Shown in pieces: positions 36,102 through 43,205 of a DNA stretch of 64,000 nucleotides. Each line of letters opens with the position of its first letter. Position 1 is the first letter of the stretch. Made by a program: the position numbers and the translations under genes. The notes under the pieces are model-generated. The model searched no databases, was not told the DNA's origin, and worked only from the letters and a program-made list of their open reading frames with translations. Source of the stretch: Aldehydirespirator sp965204875 (GTDB lineage Bacteria; Actinomycetota; Acidimicrobiia; Acidimicrobiales; Aldehydirespiratoraceae); the NCBI GenBank assembly GCA_965204875.1, contig OZ242020.1, positions 1,116,001 to 1,180,000 on the forward strand, given 5' to 3'.

Positions 36102-36337
36102 AGGCTGGCCGACACCGCCTCGAGCGTGCCGGCGACCGCTTCGAGGTCGGTCTTCACCGGGGTCAGCAGCTCTGCGAGCGGCTCGGTCCGCAAGGCGATG
36201 GCGCGCACTCCGAAAGTGATCTTGCCGAGGGAGTCGTTGACGGCGCGCAGCACCAGCACGACACGCACCAGGTAGTAGGCCAGCGCGGCCGCGACCACGA
36301 GAGCGATCACGATGGTGACCACCGCCGCGGCGGGCAT
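36077..36337 (-). CDS. Small hydrogenase-cluster membrane protein (family A)
   Basis: 86 residues: one N-terminal membrane helix (VVTIVIALVVAAALAYYLVRVV) then an amphipathic helix with SLGKITFGVRAIA. It is clearly paralogous to the 58061 gene, which has SLGKVTFGVRAIE at the same place. The pairing of one copy here and one next to hhyS suggests a role in the membrane association or electron transfer of the hydrogenase; that is inference. It follows the 36354 gene by 16 bases. Confidence 0.7.
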   Translation of the reverse strand: MPAAAVVTIVIALVVAAALAYYLVRVVLVLRAVNDSLGKITFGVRAIALRTEPLAELLTPVKTDLEAVAGTLEAVSASLSRESLAS

Positions 36338-36353
36338 CAGGCCGGACCCCCGG

Positions 36354-36617
36354 TCACAGCAGGGGCCCCGCCGCGCCCACGTAGCGCACCGCCAGGCCCT
36401 TGGCGGCCGACACGAGGTCGCGGGTCTCGGCCACCGCTGGCACCGGCTCGAGGTTCTTGGTGAGACCCACGCCGTGGTCGAGGATGTCCTGGGCGTAGCG
36501 CTGGATCTCCACGGCGGGGCGCATCACCCGGTTGGCCAGCAGCAGCACGACAGGCACGACCGCCAGCAGCAGCACCGCATTGCCGATCCACCAGAGCCAC
36601 ATGACCGTCTCCCCCAT
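36354..36617 (-). CDS. Small hydrogenase-cluster membrane protein (family B)
   Basis: 87 residues with an N-terminal membrane helix (WWIGNAVLLLAVVPVVLLLA) and a helical tail. Its architecture matches the 58401 and 58788 genes in the hhyS-divergent operon, though identity is low. It is the first gene after the palindromic operator at 36667. Likely a membrane-anchored helical accessory protein; activity unknown. Confidence 0.65.
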   Translation of the reverse strand: MGETVMWLWWIGNAVLLLAVVPVVLLLANRVMRPAVEIQRYAQDILDHGVGLTKNLEPVPAVAETRDLVSAAKGLAVRYVGAAGPLL

Positions 36618-36666
36618 CGTGTGCCGGGCAGGAACTTCCTGCGCCGGGCAGGACCATAGCCGCTTC

Positions 36667-36685
36667 TAGATGCAATCCGCATCTA
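36667..36685. promoter_or_regulatory. 19-bp palindromic operator, site A
   Basis: TAGATGCAATCCGCATCTA is a near-perfect 19-bp palindrome 49 bases upstream of the 36617 start. It matches site B at 45290 and site C at 59107 with consensus TAKRTGCRATNYGCAYCTA. On the minus strand a TATGGT -10-like element follows 8 bases after it. This placement suggests repressor or activator control of the small membrane genes. Confidence 0.75.
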
Positions 36686-36794
36686 GTCCGGGTGCGTTCC
36701 GGGGGACGGCCCAGTGACAGCTCGCACGACCCGTTCGCAGGACACGCACATGTCAGCAGGCGACATCACACCTCGCCGTACACCTCGCCGCCAG

Positions 36795-37541
36795 TCAGCG
36801 GGCCTGCGCTCGCTCCGGGCCGAGCAGATCGACTATTCCTTCCAGCGCCCGCACCGCCGGAGCGCCGGGATCGTGGTCCAGGGGTGACACACCGAGCCGG
36901 TCGGCGGCGTCGATGGCCGGATCCTCGGGAACCACTACCAGCATCCGATCACCGAAGGCCTCGCCGAGACGCACCCGGTCGCCGGCGCCGGCGACCTTGT
37001 TGGCCACAACCACCACACGGCCCTGACGCTGCTCCTCGGCCACAGCGACCGCCCTGCGGGCCACATCGATGGAGCGCAGGGTCGGCTCCACCACCACCAC
37101 AGTGGTGTCCACTGATGAGGCGGCCAGCCGGGTCAGCGTGCCGATCCCGGCCTCGAGGTCGGCCACGACCGTGGTCGTCTCATCGTCGACGGAGCCGAGC
37201 AACTGCTCGGCCGAGAGCCCGCATCAAGGTCAACCCGGCTCGGGGTTCTCGATCCTGGTGATCACCGACAACCGCACACCATCGGGCGCTTCAACGCCGT
37301 AACTGCTGAGGATGTCCTCCCAGGTGGGCGCATGCTCAGCCGATCCGGAGTCGAGCTCCTCGCGCAGGGTGCGCAGCCGCTCGGTGCCGGCGTCACCGAC
37401 GCCCAGCGACAGGCCCAGGTTGGGGTTGGTGTCGCAGTCGAGTGCCACCACCCGTGCGCCCCGGCGGCCCAGTGAGCGGGCCAGCACCGCGCTGGTCGTG
37501 GTCTTGCCCGCTCCGCCCTTTCCCACAACGGCGATCTTCAT
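36795..37541 (-). CDS. Candidate selenoprotein: CooC-like ATPase with UGA-Pro-UGA in place of Cys-x-Cys
   Basis: The frame from ATG 37541 encodes MKIAVVGKGGAGKTT (deviant Walker A), DTNPNLGLSLG, then two in-frame TGA codons at 37230-37232 and 37224-37226. It continues in the same frame to the true stop at 36795. Ignoring the TGAs gives a full 248-residue CooC/MinD-like protein. Aligned to the intact paralogue at 48100, the 16 residues before the motif match in length, and TGA-Pro-TGA falls exactly on its Cys-Thr-Cys, the nickel-binding motif of CooC. A 7-bp hairpin follows at bacterial-SECIS distance. I read it as U104-P-U106-C-G, a double selenocysteine metal site. The alternative is a pseudogene with two nonsense changes, which would have to fall on both metal-ligand codons. 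Confidence 0.75.
37194..37211 (-). promoter_or_regulatory. Candidate bacterial SECIS hairpin for the CooC-like selenoprotein
   Basis: On the minus strand GCCGAGC-AGTT-GCTCGGC forms a perfect 7-bp stem with a 4-base loop containing G and U. The loop G lies 21 nt after the second UGA and 27 nt after the first, within the 16-37 nt window known for SelB-dependent SECIS elements. The hairpin is inside the coding region, as in bacteria. Confidence 0.65.
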
Positions 37542-37623
37542 CCCGTCACCTCCTCGCCTCGGCGCTCACCGCTACCGATGGCCGCCATCAACGACTCGCA
37601 CTACGACGCACGACGGCGATCTC

Positions 37624-38406
37624 TCACCGCGGCGCTTCCCTTGTCACCCGAGGTGAACCGTAGAGCACCACCAGATGGTCGACCAAGCCGTCCACGGCGG
37701 AGGCCAGCGTGCCTGATGCAGCCGCGTCGAGCGGCGCCGCGCCGCGCCGGTCGGCGCGATGGGCCTCGGAATCGTAAGGAACGATGGCCACGGCGGGCAG
37801 GCCCAGGCGCTCGCTGATGCGTGCTGCGTCGCCGCCGTCGCGGGCCTTGTTGACGACGAGCACGAGCCTCGCCGGGCCCCAGCGCGCCTGTGAGAGGCTC
37901 AGCAGCCGCCTCGCCGTGTGCAGCGACTTGACCGTGGGCTCCACCACCACGCACACGGTGTCGGCATAGCGAGCCCAGCCGAACATGGCCTGGCGGGTGC
38001 CGCCGGGAAGATCGCCGACGAGATGCCACCGGTAGCGGTCGAGCTCGGCGACGACCTGGCTCCAAGCATGCTGTGCCCGCTGCAACCGCACGGCGTGTCC
38101 CCAGAGGTTCCCGAACTGCAGGTACCGGACGCCGTCGGGGCAGAGCACCGCGTGACGCTCCACGATGGCGGCCGCGTCCAGGCCTCCGCGCAGCACCCAC
38201 CGGGGCCCGCCCTCGGGTCCCTCGACCACGACATCGTCGGGGATCGGGCGGTCGTCCACCGCCACCCCCAACGAGTAGGGCAGTCCCGGCATCGGATCGG
38301 AGTCCAGGGCCAGCACGGGCTCGCCCCGGCGGGCCAGCAGCCGGGCGAGGGTGCCAGCGACGGTCGACTTGCCCGCGCCGCCCTTGCCGACGAAGGCCAC
38401 CCGCAT
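37624..38406 (-). CDS. CooC/MinD-like ATPase lacking the Cys-x-Cys motif
   Basis: P-loop MRVAFVGKGGAGKSTVAGTL, switch region LALDSDPMPGLPYSLG and late VVEPTVKSLHTARRLL place it in the CooC branch of SIMIBI ATPases. At the position of the metal-binding Cys pair it has FGNLWGHAVRL with no cysteines, so it may pair with the selenocysteine paralogue next door or use other ligands. ATG 38406 is chosen by the P-loop. The upstream 90 bases contain repeated Met-Ala-x-Ala-Gly-Ser heads, another head duplication. It lies between the two candidate selenoprotein genes. Confidence 0.82.
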   Translation of the reverse strand: MRVAFVGKGGAGKSTVAGTLARLLARRGEPVLALDSDPMPGLPYSLGVAVDDRPIPDDVVVEGPEGGPRWVLRGGLDAAAIVERHAVLCPDGVRYLQFGNLWGHAVRLQRAQHAWSQVVAELDRYRWHLVGDLPGGTRQAMFGWARYADTVCVVVEPTVKSLHTARRLLSLSQARWGPARLVLVVNKARDGGDAARISERLGLPAVAIVPYDSEAHRADRRGAAPLDAAASGTLASAVDGLVDHLVVLYGSPRVTREAPR

Positions 38407-38558
38407 CATTGACGGCGATCCGGCCTCGGCCATGCTGCCGGAGCCACTCGGCAGGGATCCCGCTACTGCCATGTTGCCGGTGCCGCGTGCCTGCCTCATG
38501 GCAACGTCGGTGTTGATGGGAGCACCGTGTTCATGGGAGCGCCGATGCGGGGAGCCGG

Positions 38559-38939
38559 TCAGCCGCCGACGAAGATCATCTCAGCGGTGCCGTCGGCCAC
38601 CTCCGTGAGCAGGTCGCCCAGTAGGCGGAAGGAGGCGCCGACACCGGCTGCGTCCGTCGCGGACACCCCACGGGCGTCGCTGGAGTGCGGTCAAAACGAC
38701 ACCGCGAACCCGGCGTCACCGGCGGCGGCGGCCACACGCCGGCGGACGTCGCGGCCCATCTCGGTGTCGGGAAAGACGTCGGGATCGGCAACCGCGACAG
38801 CCTCGCCGGCCAGGCGAACCTCGGCCTGCAGCCCGGACGAGCTTGCCACCGACGCGAAGTGATAGGCGCGGAACAGCGCGTCGATCCGCGTGCGGGGGTC
38901 GGCCGTGGTGAAGAAGATCAGCTTGCGCCGCTGAGTCAA
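38559..38939 (-). CDS. Candidate selenoprotein: DsrE-family protein with UGA at the conserved cysteine
   Basis: From ATG 38939 the frame encodes LIFFTTADPRTRIDALFRAY and FAVSF, then TGA at 38691-38693. It continues PHSSDARGVS to a stop at 38559, 126 residues in all. DsrE proteins carry a reactive cysteine in a [hydrophobic]-C-P-x5-R-G-[VI] context, and the TGA is exactly that residue (U83). DsrE-like selenoproteins have been reported in marine bacteria. The continuation after the TGA is well-formed DsrE sequence, arguing against random read-through. It is the first gene after the ABC importer on the same strand. Confidence 0.75.
38650..38666 (-). promoter_or_regulatory. Candidate SECIS hairpin for the DsrE-like selenoprotein
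   Basis: On the minus strand GTGTCCG-CGA-CGGACGC can form a 7-bp stem (one G-U pair) with loop CGA. The loop G is 33 nt after the UGA, inside the bacterial SECIS range. The three-base loop is tight, and an alternative hairpin (CACTCC with GGGGTG) is possible nearer the UGA, so a folding calculation is needed to choose. Confidence 0.4.
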
Positions 38940-38996
38940 GGTTCAATTCCTCTCGCTCGCCCAGTGTCTATCGCCGCTTCGCTGGCTCTCGGCCCG

Positions 38997-41870
38997 CTAG
39001 GCCGGCACCTGGGAGCGGGCCGCCGCCTCGATGAGCGCGCGGGTCTCGGCATGGACGGGCGCTGCCAGAATCCGGTCCACGGAACCGTCCTCGACGACAC
39101 GGCCGTCGCAGAGCACCACGATCCGGTCGGCGACAAGGCGCGCCAGGGCGATGTCGTGGGTGATGAAGACCAGTGTGGCCCCCAGCGTCTCACGAACCTC
39201 CAGCAGGTGCGCGGCCACCGTCGCACGCAGGGACGCATCGAGCATCGAGGCCGGCTCGTCGGCGATGATCAGCTCCGGCTCGGCGACCAGGGTCCTCGCC
39301 AGGGCGACACGCTGGCGCTGACCGCCGCTGAGCGTTGCGGCGTGGCGGTGAAGGAAGCCCCCGACCGGCACCAGCCCCAGTTGCTGCAGCGCCGCAGCCA
39401 CCCGCGGGCCGCGCTCATGGCGGGCGACGCCGGCGATCGCCAGCGGCTCGCCCACCAGCGCCGCCACCGTCATGCCCGGATGAAGCGACTCGTAGGGGTC
39501 CTGGAACACCAGCTGCACGCGCCGCCTGAGCCGGCGCAACTCCCGCTGCGACAGCTCGCTCATGGGGTGGCCGAGCAGTTCGACCGAGCCGGCGGCAGGC
39601 TTGACCAGGCCCAGCGCGAGCCGGGCCATCGTCGACTTGCCGGCCGCGCTCCTGCCGATGACGGCGACGGACTCCCCGATGCCGACCTGCAGTGAAACGC
39701 CGTCGAGGGCCGTCACGTTGGGATGCCCGCGGCGACGGCCCGGATAGACCACGCTCACATCGCTCAGAGCCAGCGCTGACCGGCGCCCTAACCCGCCGGC
39801 CTGCTCAAGCCTGATCTCGGAGGATGAGCGCTCCGATCCGGCTGATCCACGCTCAAACCCAACCTGCGAGGATGAGCGCTCCGATCCCGCTGCCCGGCGC
39901 TCGACCCCGCCAGCCTGCCCGAACCCGATCTCGCAAGTTGAGCGGTTCGACCCGGCCGATCGACGCTCGAACCCGCCGGCCTGCTCGAGCCTGCCGGGGC
40001 CGGCCTGGGGAGCCGGTTCTGGCGCGCTCAGGTTGATCGGGGCGTGGTGACAGGCGAGCGTCACGCCCGCCAGCGGCCGCTCAGCCGGCACCACGCTGTC
40101 GCAGTCGCCGCGGCTGTGGGGACACCTGGGCGAGAAGGCGCAGCCGGGCGGGAGCTCCGCGGGGTCGGGAACCTGGCCCGGCACCGGCCTCAGGCTCGGC
40201 GCGGCCGCATGCAGCGACGGGAAGGCGTCCAGCAGCATCGACGTGTAGGGATGCCGGGGACGGCCCGCCACGAGCCGGGCCGGGCCGGCCTCCACCACCC
40301 GCCCGCCGTAGAACACCACTAAGTCGTCGGCGCGCGACGCCACCAGGGGCAGGTCGTGCGAGATTAGCCAGAGATCGAAGTCGAGCCGCTGGTGCAACTC
40401 CACGAGGAGGTCGAGGATCGCCTGCTGGGTGACCGCGTCCAGGCCCGTCGTCGGCTCATCGGCGATCAGCAGCTTGGGCCGGTTGGCCACGGCCATCGCG
40501 ATCACCACCCGCTGGCGCTGGCCGCCGCTCAGCTCGTGGGAGAAGGCCCCGTGCCGTTCAGGCGCCAGCCCGACCTCGCTCAGCAACTCGCCCGCCCGCG
40601 CCGGCGCCGAGGCCGCGGCGCTGCCGAGGGCGACCGACTCCGCAACCTGGTCGGCCACGGTCATCGTTGGATCCAGCACGCTCATCGCCGCCTGCGGGAC
40701 CAGGGCCACGTCGCGGCCGCGCACCTTCTCGAGCCCCTGCCTGCCCAGGCGACGCAGGTCGACGTCCTCCAGCATCACGGCCTCGGCAACGATGCGCCCC
40801 GGATGGGGCACCAGAGCAGGCACCGACAGTCCCAGAGTCGACTTGCCCGACCCCGACTCGCCCACGAGCCCCAGGATCCGCCCGCGGCGCACCGGCAGGT
40901 CGACCTCGCGCACCACCCTGGTGCCGCCGAAGTCCACAGACATCTTGCGAACGTCCAGGCGCACGCCTTCAGTGCACGGCGCGGGGACCGTCTCGGCCAG
41001 GCGGCGCCGGGCGGGCGGCCTCCAGCCGTGCCCCGCCAGTTGCGGATCGGCCATCTCCTCGAATGCGAAACCCACGAAGGCCAGCCCGACGATCAGGAGC
41101 GTCAGGGCGACCCCCGGCGGGACGATCCACCACAGCCAGGCGTCGGTGAGGATGGCGCTGCCGTTGCTGGCGAAGTAGAGCGTCGAGCCCCAGCTGACGC
41201 GGCCCGGGTCGCCCAGACCCAGGAACGCCACCCCCGACTGGACGATCACCGCGACCGCGGCCGCCCTCACGAACTGCGACAGGAGCAGGGGCACGAGGCG
41301 CCGGCCGATGTGCACCACCATGATTCGCGCCGAGCCTGCGCCCATGGCTCGGGCCGCCTCGGTGTGGCCGAACTCTCTGACCTTGAGGACCTGGCTCCGC
41401 AGCAGCCGTGCCGGTCGAGCCCACAGCACCCCGGCGATTAGCACCACCAGCACATCGAGCCCCCGGCCGAAGTAGGCGGCCAGCACCAGCACCAGCACGA
41501 GGAACGGCAGCGACAGGGTCAGGTCGACGACCCGCATGATCACGGAGTCCACCCAGCCCCGGTGCCAGCCTGCGACAAGGGCCGCGGCCGTGCCCAGCAC
41601 CGTGGCCGCCACGGCTGCGAGCAGTCCCACCCACAGCGACACGCGGGCGCCGAACACGAGTTGCGACCAGAGGTCGCGCCCGAGGTCGTCGGTGCCGAGA
41701 AGATGCTCCGCCGACGGTGCCTGGTATGGCAGGCCGGTGGAACGGTCGGGTGGGTGCGCGGTGAGCAGGTCGGCGAAGGCGGCCGCGCCCAGCACCAGCG
41801 CCAGCATCACCGCTCCGGCGATGAGCAGGGCCTTCGTGCCGGCCCCGAGTCGGGCCCGGCTGCGGCTCAC
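38997..41870 (-). CDS. Fused ABC importer: permease plus two ATPase domains (peptide/nickel type)
   Basis: One 957-residue polypeptide. Residues 1-285 are a DppC/NikC-type permease with the EAA-loop EAARAMGAGSARIMVVHIGR. Residues about 295-560 are a first ATPase (GESGSGKST, LSGGQRQRV, LLIADEPTTGLD) with an oligopeptide-type C-terminal extension (CAFSPRCPHSRGDC). A linker of about 90 residues is made of imperfect RSAGSERSS repeats. A second ATPase then follows (GRSAAGKST, LSGGQRQRVA, LIIADEPASMLD). This equals DppC+DppD+DppF in a single chain. Cargo may be nickel or peptides; the hydrogenase context favours nickel but does not prove it. Start is GTG 41870. Confidence 0.88.
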   Translation of the reverse strand: MSRSRARLGAGTKALLIAGAVMLALVLGAAAFADLLTAHPPDRSTGLPYQAPSAEHLLGTDDLGRDLWSQLVFGARVSLWVGLLAAVAATVLGTAAALVAGWHRGWVDSVIMRVVDLTLSLPFLVLVLVLAAYFGRGLDVLVVLIAGVLWARPARLLRSQVLKVREFGHTEAARAMGAGSARIMVVHIGRRLVPLLLSQFVRAAAVAVIVQSGVAFLGLGDPGRVSWGSTLYFASNGSAILTDAWLWWIVPPGVALTLLIVGLAFVGFAFEEMADPQLAGHGWRPPARRRLAETVPAPCTEGVRLDVRKMSVDFGGTRVVREVDLPVRRGRILGLVGESGSGKSTLGLSVPALVPHPGRIVAEAVMLEDVDLRRLGRQGLEKVRGRDVALVPQAAMSVLDPTMTVADQVAESVALGSAAASAPARAGELLSEVGLAPERHGAFSHELSGGQRQRVVIAMAVANRPKLLIADEPTTGLDAVTQQAILDLLVELHQRLDFDLWLISHDLPLVASRADDLVVFYGGRVVEAGPARLVAGRPRHPYTSMLLDAFPSLHAAAPSLRPVPGQVPDPAELPPGCAFSPRCPHSRGDCDSVVPAERPLAGVTLACHHAPINLSAPEPAPQAGPGRLEQAGGFERRSAGSNRSTCEIGFGQAGGVERRAAGSERSSSQVGFERGSAGSERSSSEIRLEQAGGLGRRSALALSDVSVVYPGRRRGHPNVTALDGVSLQVGIGESVAVIGRSAAGKSTMARLALGLVKPAAGSVELLGHPMSELSQRELRRLRRRVQLVFQDPYESLHPGMTVAALVGEPLAIAGVARHERGPRVAAALQQLGLVPVGGFLHRHAATLSGGQRQRVALARTLVAEPELIIADEPASMLDASLRATVAAHLLEVRETLGATLVFITHDIALARLVADRIVVLCDGRVVEDGSVDRILAAPVHAETRALIEAAARSQVPA

Positions 41871-42030
41871 GGCTGAGGGAGCGCGGATCGCGCGGCCGCG
41901 TCCGCCCCACCGATGCCGGAGTCCGCGCCGACGTTCGCGGCGGGTGCCACCGGGGCCGCGGTCGTCCCACCGATGCCGGAGCCCGCGACCCGCACGCCGG
42001 TCGCCTCAACATCGCTCATCCGCCGGGCGG

Positions 42031-43026
42031 TCACTTTGAGGCCGCCGATCGCACTCGGGGGTCGAGCAGCGGGTACAGCAGGTCGGCCAGGAGGTTCGCG
42101 GCTATGGCGATCAGCGCCAGCAGCAGGAACACCGCCTGCAGGACGGGATAGTCGCGGGCCCGCACCGCGGCGAAGGCCAGCGATCCCAGGCCGGGGTACG
42201 AGTACACGCTCTCGACGACGGTGGCGGCGCCCACCAGCGTCGAGAAGCCCAGCAGCGCCACGGTGGACACCGGGATCATGGCGTTGCGAGACGCGTGGCG
42301 GCGCACGCCCCGTGCCGCCAGGCCCTTGGCGCGGGCCATGAACACGTAGTCCTCGCCCAGCTCCGACACCATGGCCGAGCGGGCCACCACGAACACCGAG
42401 CCCAGCCCCGCGAGGGTGAGCGTGACGGCCGGCATCACCAGCCGCTTGCCGGCATCGGCGACCCAGGCCCAGCCGCCCAGCGCCTCGGGCGAGACCGCCC
42501 CGTACACGGGCAGCCACTCCAGCCGCACCGAGAACACCAGCAGCATCATCAAACCGACGAAGAACGCCGGCAGCGCGTCCAGCGCCAGCACGCCGGCCAG
42601 CAGCGAGACATCCCGGCGCGAGCCGCGGCGCCAGCCGGCCGCGAAGCCCAGCGCCACGCCGAGCGCCGCGGACGCTGCCACGGCGGTTCCAACGAGCAGC
42701 AGCGACCACCAGAGACGCTCGGCCACGACCTCCGACACCGGCCTGCCGTCACGCACCGAGATGCCGAGGTCGCCCCGTGCCAGGTTGCCCAGGTAGCTCG
42801 TGAACTGCTGCCAGGCCGTGCCGTCGAGGTCGAAGCGCTCGAGCATCGACTCGCGCAGCGACTCGTCGACGGTTCCCGACTCCGGCGGCACGAGATAATC
42901 GATCGGGTCGCCCGGCGCCAGGCGGGGCAGCGCGAAGTTCAGGGTCAGAGCCGCCAGCACCACCACGCCATACTGCGGTGCCAGCCGCAGCCGGCGCGAC
43001 CGCAAGCGATCTCGGGCGCCACCCAT
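42031..43026 (-). CDS. ABC transporter permease, DppB/NikB type
   Basis: About six membrane helices with the N-terminal NFALPRLAPGDPIDYL typical of DppB/NikB and the EAA-loop DYVFMARAKGLAARGVRRHASRNAMIP. It pairs with the permease half of the fused protein downstream. I start at ATG 43026; an open frame continues upstream through a 70-bp direct repeat and is probably not translated. It is 160 bases from the fused gene; that gap contains a short duplicated CCACCGATGCCGGAGTCCGC unit. Confidence 0.85.
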   Translation of the reverse strand: MGGARDRLRSRRLRLAPQYGVVVLAALTLNFALPRLAPGDPIDYLVPPESGTVDESLRESMLERFDLDGTAWQQFTSYLGNLARGDLGISVRDGRPVSEVVAERLWWSLLLVGTAVAASAALGVALGFAAGWRRGSRRDVSLLAGVLALDALPAFFVGLMMLLVFSVRLEWLPVYGAVSPEALGGWAWVADAGKRLVMPAVTLTLAGLGSVFVVARSAMVSELGEDYVFMARAKGLAARGVRRHASRNAMIPVSTVALLGFSTLVGAATVVESVYSYPGLGSLAFAAVRARDYPVLQAVFLLLALIAIAANLLADLLYPLLDPRVRSAASK

Positions 43027-43160
43027 CATCGGACCGCTCCAGGGCGCGGCACCGGCCGCAGCCGGCACGACGGCAAGCGGCCTGCGGCACCACCCATCAT
43101 CCGGCCGCTCCAAGGCGCGGCACCGGCCGCAGCCGGCACGACGGCAAGCGGCCTGCCAGC
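43012..43160. repeat. Two approximately 70-bp direct repeats over the permease gene start
   Basis: A block containing CACCCATCATCGGACCGCTC and GGCACCGGCCGCAGCCGGCA occurs at about 43020-43085 and again at about 43090-43155 with few mismatches. The first copy includes the ATG of the permease gene. This is the longest of the gene-head duplications in the window. Confidence 0.9.
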
Positions 43161-43205
43161 GGTGCGCTGCCTATCCGCTCGGCTTCTCAGCCAGCCCCCG
43201 GCCCC

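Noticed and set aside
36795..37541. Pseudogene or two separate ORFs for the split CooC-like gene
   Set aside because: Both halves are in the same frame, no other damage is visible, and both stops are UGA falling exactly on the metal-ligand cysteines with a SECIS-like hairpin after them. It is kept as a fallback explanation only.
36795..38939. UGA reassigned to Trp or Gly genome-wide
   Set aside because: Many well-defined genes here end in TGA, including coupled TGATG and ATGA junctions, so UGA is a normal stop in this genome.
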